Assembly (NCBI RefSeq): GCF_933208505.1 | Contig: NZ_CAKOEU010000010.1 | Direction: 5' to 3' (one strand) | Length of the DNA: 35,339 nt | Origin: Convivina praedatoris | Lineage (GTDB): Bacteria > Bacillota > Bacilli > Lactobacillales > Lactobacillaceae | Part shown: positions 16,708 through 24,489 of the stretch, piece after piece | Layout of the letters: each line of letters opens with the position of its first letter | Numbering within the stretch: the stretch's first letter is position 1 | Position numbers and translations under genes: made by a program | Notes under the pieces: generated by a model | Databases searched by the model: none | What the model saw: only the letters and a program-made list of their open reading frames with translations | What the model was told of the DNA's origin: nothing

Positions 16708-16985
16708 AATAGTTAAAGATAAAAACAAAGTGACCAGGAGAGTAATGATTTTTGATAGTTCAGAAAGTCTACGTAAACTGTGAGTAGATTACATCGAATT
16801 TCATGAAGATGGCCTGTGATTTGGCAGCATTGATCATTAAATGCTGATGGGGTGGCAACCATTATCCATTGCACACGTTATTTCAATGACGTTGTTGAGA
16901 ATCGCTATATTAATGGCGATTAAATTAGAATGGTACCGTGGTTAAATCCGCTTCTAGTAATGCACTAGAAGTGGATTTTTTATCT
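16708..16985 (+). ncRNA. T-box riboswitch (tRNA-sensing leader), probably Met-specific
   Basis: The leader has all main T-box parts. The K-turn and loop-E strand GAGAGTA is at ~16738-16744, and the apical TGTGAGTAGATT side at ~16780-16791. The specifier loop runs TCATGAAGATGGCC. The T-box motif AGAATGGTACCGTG is at 16927-16940. The terminator stem TCCGCTTCTAG / CTAGAAGTGGA plus a T-run ends near 16981. In T-boxes the specifier commonly follows GAA after one nucleotide, giving ATG (Met, 16809-16811). The TGGT bulge would pair with a tRNA ending A73, as the Met tRNA at 34638-34711 does; the Asp tRNA at 34263 ends in G73, arguing against GAT as specifier. TGG (Trp) is the remaining alternative. 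It controls the FAD oxidase at 17015. Confidence 0.93.
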
Positions 16986-17014
16986 ACTAAATAAAAATTT
17001 AAAGGAAAAACACT

Positions 17015-18142
17015 ATGAAAAAAATTTATGATTTGGCCATTATCGGTACCGGATCAGTTGGATCAGCCGCTGGATATTATGCTAGTCGTGATGGCCTTTC
17101 CGTGCTTGAATTAGATTTAAATCGCCCGCCACATGATCAAGGTTCTCACCATGGCCAAACGCGAATTATTCGTCATGCCTATGGCGAAGGCGACCAGTAC
17201 GTTCCGCTGGTATTAAGAGCTCAAGAACTCTGGAACCAGCTCCAACAGAATAGCAATCAAGATATTTTCCATCAAACTGGCGTCTTAAACATAGCACCCA
17301 AGGATAGCAATTTTCTGAAAAATATCAAACAAAGTGCTGATATCTACCAATTAAATGTCGATAATCTTACCCCATCGGAGATTCACAAACGTTGGCCAAA
17401 TTGGCAGTTTAATGATGATTATGCCGGTATCTTTGAAAATAACGGTGGTTATCTACTATCCGAAAACATTATTAAAAGTTATTTACAAGGTGCTGCTAAT
17501 TATGGTGCCAAACAGGATTTTTCCGCTAAAGTACTGTCCCTAAAGCTCCTCAGTCCTGATTTAATTGAAATTCAAACTAGTAAGACCACCTATCTGGCCC
17601 AACAAGCTGCTGTCACCGCAGGTTCATGGGTCAAAGAACTACTACCACATTTACCAATTAAGCCAGTACGTAAAGTTTTTTCTTGGTTCAATATCGACGA
17701 TGTAAGGCTCGAAGAGTCTGCGGGCTTTCCATGTTTTACTGTGACTACGACAACTGATCAAATTTACTATGGCTTTCCCGGGAAAAATAACCAAATTAAA
17801 ATTGGTCGCCATAATGGTGGTCAAGCCATTAAAAAACGTACAGACCGCCTAGCTTTTGGAAATTACCCCGATGACACCCTGGAAATTAACCCCTTCTTAG
17901 AAAAACATCTACAAGGGATAACTGGCTTAAATCATGGTGGGGCTTGTTCCTATGATTTATCTCCAGATGAAAACTTCATTATTGATTGGCTACCCAATCA
18001 ATCCAATATTCAAGTTGTTACTGGACTCAGTGGACATGGCTTTAAATTCGCCAGCGTCCTAGGTGAAATTATCGCTCAACGAGCTCAGCGACAACAAATC
18101 CATTTTGACTTAAGCTCCTTTTCACTACAACGTTTTAACTAA
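17015..18142 (+). CDS. SolA-like FAD-dependent amine oxidase (MTOX/MSOX family)
   Basis: A 375-aa flavoprotein of the sarcosine oxidase / N-methyltryptophan oxidase family, which oxidises secondary amino acids with O2 to give H2O2. Dinucleotide fold at 8-30 (IIGTGSVGSAAGYYA, then acidic ELD). The SHHGQTRIIRHAYGEG block near 44-60 is very close to SolA. The Cys in GGACSYDLSPDENFIIDW (~310) corresponds to the covalent flavin cysteine. The C-terminal GLSGHGFKFA is the flavin-binding end. AAAGGA precedes the ATG. It stands alone under the T-box leader, so expression should rise when one tRNA, probably Met, is uncharged. True substrate unknown. Confidence 0.86.
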   Translation: MKKIYDLAIIGTGSVGSAAGYYASRDGLSVLELDLNRPPHDQGSHHGQTRIIRHAYGEGDQYVPLVLRAQELWNQLQQNSNQDIFHQTGVLNIAPKDSNFLKNIKQSADIYQLNVDNLTPSEIHKRWPNWQFNDDYAGIFENNGGYLLSENIIKSYLQGAANYGAKQDFSAKVLSLKLLSPDLIEIQTSKTTYLAQQAAVTAGSWVKELLPHLPIKPVRKVFSWFNIDDVRLEESAGFPCFTVTTTTDQIYYGFPGKNNQIKIGRHNGGQAIKKRTDRLAFGNYPDDTLEINPFLEKHLQGITGLNHGGACSYDLSPDENFIIDWLPNQSNIQVVTGLSGHGFKFASVLGEIIAQRAQRQQIHFDLSSFSLQRFN

Positions 18143-18146
18143 TACG

Positions 18147-18170
18147 ACTAATCGGAGCAACCGGTTAGTT
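18147..18170 (+). terminator. Intrinsic terminator of the SolA-like gene
   Basis: A 9-bp stem (ACTAATCGG / CCGGTTAGT, one wobble) with a 5-nt loop and a T-run lies shortly after the stop. Confidence 0.75.
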
Positions 18171-18175
18171 TTTAT

Positions 18176-18204
18176 TTGACAAAAATTAAGAAACATATTA
18201 AAGT
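18176..18204 (+). promoter_or_regulatory. adc promoter
   Basis: TTGACA (18176-18181), a 17-bp spacer and TAAAGT (18199-18204). The -10 box abuts the first AdcR-type operator. Confidence 0.65.
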
Positions 18205-18237
18205 TAACTGGTTAACAATTTAGTTAACCAGTTAACT
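18202..18237. promoter_or_regulatory. Double AdcR-type operator in a 36-bp inverted repeat
   Basis: Two zinc-repressor boxes match TTAACYRGTTAA: TTAACTGGTTAA at 18204-18215 and TTAACCAGTTAA at 18224-18235. Together they form perfect 15-bp inverted arms around AATTTA. They overlap the -10 box and transcription start, so bound repressor should block transcription of its own operon when zinc is plentiful. Confidence 0.9.
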
Positions 18238-18255
18238 GTTTCAAAGGAGTCTGCT

Positions 18256-18705
18256 ATGACTGCGACCGATCGGATTTTAGTTGAACTAAATTCTTTTATT
18301 CAAGCCTACGCTACCACGGCTGAATTAGTGGCTAAACAAAACTTAGATTCAACCAACATCAGTACAACCCAAGGGCATTTACTAATGTTACTAGCTAAGC
18401 AGCCACAAACCAATCGTGATTTAGCCCAAACCATGCACTTGAGTAAACCAGCTATTACTAAGGCTCTTAAAAGTTTAACTAGCCAAGGCTATATCACTGG
18501 CCAAGCCACACAAGCCGATAAGCGTCAGATTGAATTTCAGCTTACCAAAACCGGCCTATCCTTGGCTCATCACCACTTACAAGCCCACACAGAAATGCAT
18601 CAAGCAATCAATCAAGCCTTAAATCAGTTTGATACTAATCAGCAAAATACCATTCAAGAATTTCTAACCAAAATGAATGCCATTGCCCGAAAGGATCCCT
18701 CATGA
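18256..18705 (+). CDS. adcR: AdcR-like MarR-family zinc-responsive repressor
   Basis: A 149-aa MarR-type winged-helix protein. The recognition region is NRDLAQTMHLSKPAITKALKSL (about 53-75) followed by the wing with DKRQIEFQLT. His-rich positions in the helical dimer region (LAHHHLQAHTEMH, about 113-126) fit the zinc sites of AdcR. The paired AdcR boxes upstream support the assignment and indicate autoregulation. AAAGGAG precedes the ATG. Its 3' end overlaps the next gene by 4 nt. The transporter genes adcC and adcB, which often follow, are absent. Confidence 0.87.
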   Translation: MTATDRILVELNSFIQAYATTAELVAKQNLDSTNISTTQGHLLMLLAKQPQTNRDLAQTMHLSKPAITKALKSLTSQGYITGQATQADKRQIEFQLTKTGLSLAHHHLQAHTEMHQAINQALNQFDTNQQNTIQEFLTKMNAIARKDPS

Positions 18706-19598
18706 AAAAAATCCATCTAATCATTTTAGGTATGCTCGTTATTGTCGTCGCTAGCATTAGCTTTGCCGTTCTGAAAAACAATAATACAAATCGAAAAGAA
18801 AGCGATAAACTAACAATCGTTGCTTCAACTAATGTTTATGGTGAAGTGGCCAAAACTGTAGCAGGTTCCCACGCGAATGTCCAAGCCATTATCACTAAGC
18901 AAAACGTTTCTCCTGAAGACTACGAGCCAACTCGTTCTGTGGCTAATCAAGTCAGTCAAGCCGATATCGCTCTTGCTAACGGATTAGAATATGATTCTTG
19001 GTTAAATAAATTAGCACGAACTTCCAAAAAGACCGAATTAATTCGCGTCGGCGAGGATATTGTTCATAAAAAATCAGGCGACAATCCTCACCTATGGAAT
19101 GATCCCCAGACCATGATTGATACCGCCAAGTACTTAGCTGATGATCTTAGTAAGAAAGACCCCAAGCACAAGGACGATTATCAGGCTAACGCCCAAAAGT
19201 ATATTGATAGCCTAAAGCCAGTTACTGATTTAGTAAATGAACTAAAGGAGCAAGTCCCTAGTCAAAAGGTTGCTCAAACTGAGCCAGTCTTTGGTTATAT
19301 GTTAGATGCCCTAGGCTATCACATTACTGATGAAGATTTTGCCGAAGCTGTCGAGGAAGGTAATGATCCTTCTCCCGCTGTTTTGACTAGTCTACAAAAC
19401 AACATTAAAACTCACCAAATAGGCTTCTTAGTTGATAATACGCAAACTTCCAGCAGTACTGTGAATAATATCGTTAAATTAGCTAAGGAAAACCAGGTCC
19501 CAATTGTAAAGGTTACTGAGACCAGTCCTACTAATCAAACTTACGTTCAATGGAAACTTTCCGAACTAAAGCAAATTCAGGATATCGGTAAAAAATAA
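18702..19598 (+). CDS. Metal ABC transporter substrate-binding protein (ZnuA/AdcA-like), no lipobox
   Basis: A 298-aa cluster A-I metal-binding protein, likely capturing Zn2+ (or Mn2+) outside the cell. Residues 6-25 form an uncleaved-looking signal anchor; there is no lipobox Cys, unlike usual Gram-positive members. LTIVASTNVYGEVAKTVAG opens the mature domain. The first metal His (normally in DPHxYEP) is replaced: here SPEDYEP. The second His is kept in NPHLWNDP (~127). There is no His-rich loop. Its ATG overlaps the adcR-like stop by 4 nt. Permease and ATPase genes must be elsewhere. Family relatives with SPEDYEP exist in lactic acid bacteria to my recollection, so this may be a stable subgroup. 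Confidence 0.82.
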   Translation: MKKIHLIILGMLVIVVASISFAVLKNNNTNRKESDKLTIVASTNVYGEVAKTVAGSHANVQAIITKQNVSPEDYEPTRSVANQVSQADIALANGLEYDSWLNKLARTSKKTELIRVGEDIVHKKSGDNPHLWNDPQTMIDTAKYLADDLSKKDPKHKDDYQANAQKYIDSLKPVTDLVNELKEQVPSQKVAQTEPVFGYMLDALGYHITDEDFAEAVEEGNDPSPAVLTSLQNNIKTHQIGFLVDNTQTSSSTVNNIVKLAKENQVPIVKVTETSPTNQTYVQWKLSELKQIQDIGKK

Positions 19599-19628
19599 AA
19601 AAAGGAGCAGAAATCTGCTCCTTTTTTG
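19594..19628. terminator. Terminator after the adc pair
   Basis: AAAAAAGGAGCAG, a 4-nt loop, CTGCTCCTTTTTT: 13-bp arms usable on both strands, between convergent genes. Confidence 0.92.
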
Positions 19629-19639
19629 TGTCTTTAAGG

Positions 19640-20311
19640 TTAATCACTCGTAATATAATCCAACAGGGTAAACATAACTACTTCATTTTCAGCTGGAACC
19701 CCATGAGCTAAAATCTCAGCAGCACTTTGTTTTAAAGCATTATTATCGTCTGGATAGCTTTGATCATTAACAACCATCTCCCGCAAATTAGTTAATAATG
19801 GTTCAAAATGAAACTGTAGTCCTAACACATGTTTTCCCAACAAAAAACCTTGTTGATCAACTAAATCACTTTTAAATAACTGAATGGCGCCCACTGGTAG
19901 CTCAGCCATTTCTTCATGCCAATGCAAAGGATATAACACTGCAGGCAGGCCCTTGATAATATTGTTTTGTCGATAAACCGGTGCCCAGCCAACTTCCTTA
20001 TATGGCGCATTAGTTACTGAACAACCCAAGGTTTTAGCAATCTGTTGCGCGCCATAACAAGCACCAAACATTGGTATATCTTTTTTTAATAACTGATTAA
20101 TCAACTTACGCTCAGCTTTTATCCAATCCATATCATCATTTGGGCTCATAGGTCCACCCAAAATAACTAGCATATCGGTAGTATCAGCAGTCGGAAGATG
20201 ATCAAATTGGTAGGGATGATAGATGTAAATGTCATGACCATACAAACTAGCCCAATTCATAATTGACCCTATTCCTTCGTTAGGTGTATGTTGCAAAACA
20301 TTAATCCGCAT
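19640..20311 (-). CDS. Class I glutamine amidotransferase-like protein
   Basis: A 223-aa stand-alone GATase1 domain. The oxyanion/loop motif is VILGGPMSPNDD (about 49-60), the nucleophile elbow FGACYGAQQIAKTLG has its Cys near 84, and the HFE pair in LQFHFEPL (~167) supplies His and Glu. YLHWHEEM-type spacing is typical of the GuaA-like group of putative amidotransferases. Members may hydrolyse gamma-glutamyl compounds or act as deglycase-like enzymes; the substrate is unknown. AAAGG precedes the ATG at 20311. It is monocistronic. Confidence 0.85.
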   Translation of the reverse strand: MRINVLQHTPNEGIGSIMNWASLYGHDIYIYHPYQFDHLPTADTTDMLVILGGPMSPNDDMDWIKAERKLINQLLKKDIPMFGACYGAQQIAKTLGCSVTNAPYKEVGWAPVYRQNNIIKGLPAVLYPLHWHEEMAELPVGAIQLFKSDLVDQQGFLLGKHVLGLQFHFEPLLTNLREMVVNDQSYPDDNNALKQSAAEILAHGVPAENEVVMFTLLDYITSD

Positions 20312-20403
20312 GAAAAACCTTTCTTTTCAACGGCAATATTATCCTAGATATCGCCTGTAAATCCCTATTTTTTTAACATTCTACCACATAAACCACAAAC
20401 AAA

Positions 20404-20434
20404 AACCCCTAACACGTAAATGTTAGAGGTTTCC
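20404..20434 (-). terminator. Terminator of the 548-aa secreted-protein gene
   Basis: Stem AACC-CTAACA / TGTTAG-GGTT (one bulged pair) followed by TTTTTG on the minus strand, about 40 nt after the stop. A second small GCTGCGCAGC palindrome lies between (20453-20462). Confidence 0.8.
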
Positions 20435-20470
20435 AAATTCAGTGATTGAACTGCTGCGCAGCTTAATAAA

Positions 20471-22117
20471 TTAAGCTAACTTGTAAACAGTAGCATCGCC
20501 ATTGTTTACAGCGTCAATTACATTGCTGTACATGTTAGCAACACGGGCAGCACTTGAAGACCACAAAGCCCCCAAAAGCATTCCCTTGTTGTACAAACGA
20601 CGAACGTCATCAGCAACATTTTCAGCATCGTAAGCGATTGATCCACCGATAAATCCGGCAAGAGTCAAAGGTCCACCGATAATTTGAGCGATAGTACCAA
20701 CGATTGGCACAGCTGACAATACACCAGTAGTAATACCAGATGCATAAGTCAAAGCTGTGATACCTGCGTTAGCAAGTCCCCAAAGGATTCCAGTACCAGC
20801 GTTTTCAACCGCTTCAGTACCAAGGAAAGTACCTTCAAAGACAGCATCAGCGATAGTTGCAGCTGAAGCCTTATCAGCTTCACCGTTAACTGTCTTAGGC
20901 TCAGTAATTGCTGGTACCTTTCCGTTAGAAAGAGCAGCAATTAATTCGTTGTCTTGCTTAGTTCCATTTGCAACACGGTTAGTGTTGTAGTTGTTGATAA
21001 GTTGAGCTGTATAAGCAGGTCCAACTACCAACGGAATCAAACTATACAAAGCAACACGGCGAGCACGGTCTGCCAAACGCCATGCTTCACGCACAGCAAC
21101 TTGGATACCATAAGAAACAGCAACACCGATTTGCAAAGGTCCACCAATTAAGGCACCGACCCATGTAGCATTCAACACGCCACCAATAGTGTAAAGTACA
21201 CTGTTGATAGCAGTCCAGATGCCGTCTACGACACCTACTGCTACGTTACTAATACCTTGAAGAGCGCTATCAACACCCAAAATAGTAGTAATTGCTACCT
21301 TTGGCAAAATGTCATTGGCAACAGAAGTCTCTGCTTGAGAAGCAGCAGCCTTCTTTTCTGCAAAAGTTTCATCTTGAACTAATGCATTTCCAGTACCAGG
21401 ATTAAAGACCTTGTACTGCTTACCATCAGCACCAGTAACTACTGTGTAGTCACCATTACTGATAGTCACTGCCTTACCATTCAAAACCAAGCTCAATTCC
21501 TTAGTTGCAGAATTGAAGTACTGATCCATAGCAGTACCATTGTTACTTAGTTGAGTATGAGTATAGGCAGCATTTTTAAACTGATTAGCATCAACATCCT
21601 TGCTGTTAGCTCCCAAGTTAGTTACAGCAACTTTAGCATTTGTAACTTCAGTTTGCTTATTAGTGTTCTCAAGCTTTTTGAGATCGCCGTTAAGCTTTCC
21701 AAAGTCAGTGCTCATGTTTTCGACTGGCGTAATCATCCGAAGATCATTAGCAGCGTCGACATCACTGTTGTACTGCTTAGGACTAGACACTACACCATTT
21801 GACTGGTTGTTAGTAACTTTTTTGTCGCCAAAAAAGTTGCTAGCAGTAGTCAAAGCATTCTCAAACGGTACATCTGAGTCTGGCTTGGTGTAACCACTAC
21901 CCTGGTCAGTCTTAACAACAGACTGACTAGGAGCAGTAGTGGTACTTGTAGCTTGTGCACTATCAGCAGTAAATGGCTGAAGTGGTGTCTGCAAAGAATC
22001 TGCAGTGAAAGGCTGCAAGTCACCAGTGTTATCGGCACTAGCTTGCACAGAGGTAAGCATACCGAAACCTAGCAAGGCTGCAATTGCTGTTTTGGAAACA
22101 GCTTTAATTGCACCCAT
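20471..22117 (-). CDS. Unrecognised secreted protein with internal duplication (548 aa)
   Basis: A Sec-type signal peptide (residues 1-28, cleavage after ASA) leads a mature region with a tandem LQPFTADS repeat (34-41 and 46-53), a Ser/Thr/Gln linker, and a soluble domain at ~120-270. The C-terminal half contains two similar Gly/Ala/Val-rich hydrophobic blocks, about 287-363 and 437-515. Each centres on IGGPL (324, 480) and ends in an Arg-containing amphipathic helix (LADRARRVALY, VADDVRRLYN). An AGGAGG ribosome site, an extended -10 (TGGTATACT) and uniform codon choice (CTTAGTT/GGT-rich, unlike neighbours) suggest high expression. There is no LPXTG. A secreted membrane-inserting or envelope-coating protein is possible. 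I do not recognise the family. Confidence 0.82.
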   Translation of the reverse strand: MGAIKAVSKTAIAALLGFGMLTSVQASADNTGDLQPFTADSLQTPLQPFTADSAQATSTTTAPSQSVVKTDQGSGYTKPDSDVPFENALTTASNFFGDKKVTNNQSNGVVSSPKQYNSDVDAANDLRMITPVENMSTDFGKLNGDLKKLENTNKQTEVTNAKVAVTNLGANSKDVDANQFKNAAYTHTQLSNNGTAMDQYFNSATKELSLVLNGKAVTISNGDYTVVTGADGKQYKVFNPGTGNALVQDETFAEKKAAASQAETSVANDILPKVAITTILGVDSALQGISNVAVGVVDGIWTAINSVLYTIGGVLNATWVGALIGGPLQIGVAVSYGIQVAVREAWRLADRARRVALYSLIPLVVGPAYTAQLINNYNTNRVANGTKQDNELIAALSNGKVPAITEPKTVNGEADKASAATIADAVFEGTFLGTEAVENAGTGILWGLANAGITALTYASGITTGVLSAVPIVGTIAQIIGGPLTLAGFIGGSIAYDAENVADDVRRLYNKGMLLGALWSSSAARVANMYSNVIDAVNNGDATVYKLA

Positions 22118-22172
22118 AATATCCTCCTATTATTCTTTTGTGCCCCTACCAATTTGGAATTGCACTGCTGTA

Positions 22173-22181
22173 AGTATACCA
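22173..22181 (-). promoter_or_regulatory. Extended -10 promoter of the 548-aa gene
   Basis: TGGTATACT on the minus strand is an extended -10 (TGn-TATACT), about 56 nt before the start codon. The -35 is weak (TTGGGA at 20-nt spacing), as is usual for extended -10 promoters. Confidence 0.6.
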
Positions 22182-22252
22182 TAAACTCACTGTAAAATTC
22201 CCAATAAAGGAATCTTTTTAATAAAACATGGACTAGTAGTACAACACGGGCG

Positions 22253-23497
22253 CTACCGCCAGCGGGCCTTAGTCGTTGTTACTGCAATCACAACGGCCCC
22301 TCCTAACGGTAGTAAAGCAGAATAATCAAGGTGGCTAATTTCAAAAATCATAAACATTGCCATTAACGGTGCTTGCTGTGAAGCCGCTAGAAAGGCAGTA
22401 GCCATCAAAATCGTTATTTGTGATATCGAGATACCTGGAATAAATAAGGTTAAAATGGACCCCAACATTGCCCCAAGCGCTGCGCCACTAGCAATTGCTG
22501 GCGTCAAAGTTCCACCAGTTCCACCAGCCTTTAATGTAGAAAAAGTTAATCCAAATTTAATTAGCGCTAATAGCAATAAAGTGGTCGCAAAACTTAAATT
22601 AGAAACATTCATCGCACTTTGGGCAATTGGCCGGCCATTTCCAAAAATATTAGGATAGTAATACGCCACAGCCCCTGTCGCTAAAGCTACTAGTGGTAGC
22701 TGCCACAATATAGCCGTTCCTGATTTTTGATGTGTTTGTGCCCAAGCCATTGCCTTACGGAAAAAGGCACCAGTCACGCCAGCAATTGGTGCTAACAAAC
22801 ATCCTACTACTAGAATAGGAATCGAAAAATGTAAATCACCAACAAGATAGTAAGGACGAAATCCCTTAGCTAACGAACCAAATAAAGTGGCAATAATTGA
22901 CATCCCCAAACTAACGGTAATGGTTCGAATGGAAACCTTCTTTAGCAACACCTCAATTGAAAAAAGCATTCCCGTAATGGGTGCAATATATACGCCAGCA
23001 AAACCAGCCCCAGCAGCTGCAGTAACCAAGAGTTGAAGGTCATCAGCATCTAACCTACCCAACTTCATTTTACCTAGCAATCGGCCCCACCACTGAGCTA
23101 AAGCTGCTCCCGCTTGTCGAGGAGCTAATTCACGACCAACTGATCCACCCGTACCAACATAAAATATCTGGGTAACGACATTGACCAAAGTTTCCATTAG
23201 TGGCATTTCTTGACCCTTAACAGCGCCCTTAATCCCTACAATCGGCCGACCATATTTACGCAATAAATACCAGACAAGGGATACGAGAGTTCCACCTAGA
23301 AAAACCGATAATAAACGCAGCCACGGCTGACTACTGATTGGACTAGGTTGACTGGCTGATTCATTAAAATGTAAAAAAAGTGATTCTACACCATCCAAAA
23401 AAAATGATAGTGACATGGCAACGAATCCTACCAGCGAACCAACCACAACGGTTGAAAATAACAGCGTAATATTTTTCTTAACTGATCCTTGATTCAT
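22253..23497 (-). CDS. ClC-family chloride channel/antiporter
   Basis: A 414-aa membrane protein of the voltage-gated chloride channel family. Filter-region motifs: GTGGSVGRELAPRQAGA (about 115-131, the GxGxE/P element in modified form), GAGFAGVYIAPITGMLFSIE (about 161-180) and GGTGGTLTPAIASGAALG (about 325-342). Bacterial ClCs exchange chloride or fluoride for protons. The Arg in place of the Pro-Glu of GxEGP and the Thr-rich third motif place it in the divergent ClcB/EriC-like group, so the ion is not certain. It sits 14 nt downstream of menG and is probably cotranscribed. Confidence 0.85.
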   Translation of the reverse strand: MNQGSVKKNITLLFSTVVVGSLVGFVAMSLSFFLDGVESLFLHFNESASQPSPISSQPWLRLLSVFLGGTLVSLVWYLLRKYGRPIVGIKGAVKGQEMPLMETLVNVVTQIFYVGTGGSVGRELAPRQAGAALAQWWGRLLGKMKLGRLDADDLQLLVTAAAGAGFAGVYIAPITGMLFSIEVLLKKVSIRTITVSLGMSIIATLFGSLAKGFRPYYLVGDLHFSIPILVVGCLLAPIAGVTGAFFRKAMAWAQTHQKSGTAILWQLPLVALATGAVAYYYPNIFGNGRPIAQSAMNVSNLSFATTLLLLALIKFGLTFSTLKAGGTGGTLTPAIASGAALGAMLGSILTLFIPGISISQITILMATAFLAASQQAPLMAMFMIFEISHLDYSALLPLGGAVVIAVTTTKARWR

Positions 23498-23511
23498 AAT
23501 TTTCTTCTTAA

Positions 23512-24225
23512 TTATTCCTTGATTCCATAATAGGCACGGGCAGCACCCAAATTAAAACTAAACGTTTTACGTTCTATAAAACCGACTTGAGCTAATAAAT
23601 GATCTAGTGACTTAAAATCCATAAAAGCTTCGGTCGTTTCATCTAGATAACGATATTCTTGATGTTTTCCGTTGGCAAATACCCGACCAAAATTAGGAAC
23701 AATTTTACGAATATATAATTGCCAAAAAGGTTTGATAAATCGATTTTGCGGTTGTGATGTTTCTAAAATAACTAGTTGGCCCCCCGCCTTTAGTACCCGG
23801 TAAATCTCAGCTAATCCTCGTTTAGGATCTGGCAAATTACGTAAACCAAAGCCGATAGTTACAATATCAAACTGATTATTTTCATAGGGCAAGTCCATCG
23901 CATCACCCTGTGTCAACTGAATTTTATCCTTATACAGACTAGCATTAATTTTTTGTTGTCCCACGGCCAACATTTCAACACTAAAATCCAAGCCTTCTAC
24001 CCGCGATTGGCGACTACTGCTTGCTGCTAAAGCTAAAGCCCAGTCAGCAGTACCAGTAGCCACATCCAAAATATCGTCTCGTTGACTAAAACGAATTTTT
24101 TGCATAACTTTACGCCGCCAGTGCCGGTGAGTACCCAGACTAATAATATTATTCATCCGATCATACTCAGGTGCCAAACGGTCAAACATTGCAGAAACAT
24201 TTGTATTTTTAGGTGACTGAACCAT
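23512..24225 (-). CDS. menG: Demethylmenaquinone methyltransferase (MenG/UbiE)
   Basis: A SAM-dependent C-methyltransferase for the last step of menaquinone synthesis. I choose the ATG at 24225 (MVQSPKN), giving 237 aa, because GAGGA lies 8 nt upstream; an ATG 27 nt earlier has no ribosome site. UbiE signatures: VSAMFDRLAPEYDRMN near the start, DVATGTADWALALA (motif I), GDAMDLPYENNQFD, and GFGLRNLPDPKRGLAE. Menaquinone implies that the cell can respire at least with supplied haem or precursors, as several lactic acid bacteria do. Confidence 0.93.
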   Translation of the reverse strand: MVQSPKNTNVSAMFDRLAPEYDRMNNIISLGTHRHWRRKVMQKIRFSQRDDILDVATGTADWALALAASSSRQSRVEGLDFSVEMLAVGQQKINASLYKDKIQLTQGDAMDLPYENNQFDIVTIGFGLRNLPDPKRGLAEIYRVLKAGGQLVILETSQPQNRFIKPFWQLYIRKIVPNFGRVFANGKHQEYRYLDETTEAFMDFKSLDHLLAQVGFIERKTFSFNLGAARAYYGIKE

Positions 24226-24421
24226 TTTAAATTCCTCAAACTTAGTGCACAATATACAATAATTATCTAATATGGGTTACTACTAGGATAGCACGAAAAA
24301 GCATCACAATTGAGTGAGCTCAACATTAATATTTTTCGTGTATACCAATTTTTATTTTAAAAGAAAAAATTAAATAATATTACTCCTAATAGCATATATT
24401 AAAGACTTAATTTGTATTTTA

Positions 24422-24437
24422 TTACAAGCAGATGTAA
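24422..24437. promoter_or_regulatory. Dyad in the copB promoter (copper operator candidate)
   Basis: TTACA-N6-TGTAA lies between TTGTAT (24412-24417) and TAAACT (24435-24440), a plausible promoter with a 17-bp spacer. The half-sites resemble the CopY box TACAnnTGTA, but the spacing is 6 and not 2, so this is not a canonical cop box. Confidence 0.4.
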
Positions 24438-24489
24438 ACTAGACCCCTAACATTATCTGATTGAGTGGTTATATAGGAGAGGAGTCCAA

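Noticed and set aside
16809..16812. Trp (TGG) specifier in the T-box, tempting because SolA is N-methyltryptophan oxidase
   Set aside because: Bacterial Trp tRNA normally ends in G73, which fits the TGGT bulge poorly, and the spacing after GAA favours ATG. Kept only as an alternative.
20749..22038. Multiple open frames overlapping the 548-aa secreted protein gene
   Set aside because: They lack ribosome sites and coding character; the signal peptide, AGGAGG and promoter belong to the long frame.
24226..24252. Longer menG start at 24252
   Set aside because: No ribosome site; the ATG at 24225 has GAGGA at good spacing and gives the usual family N-terminus.
24426..24437. CopY box upstream of copB
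   Set aside because: The half-sites are 6 nt apart and not 2, so it does not meet the CopY consensus.
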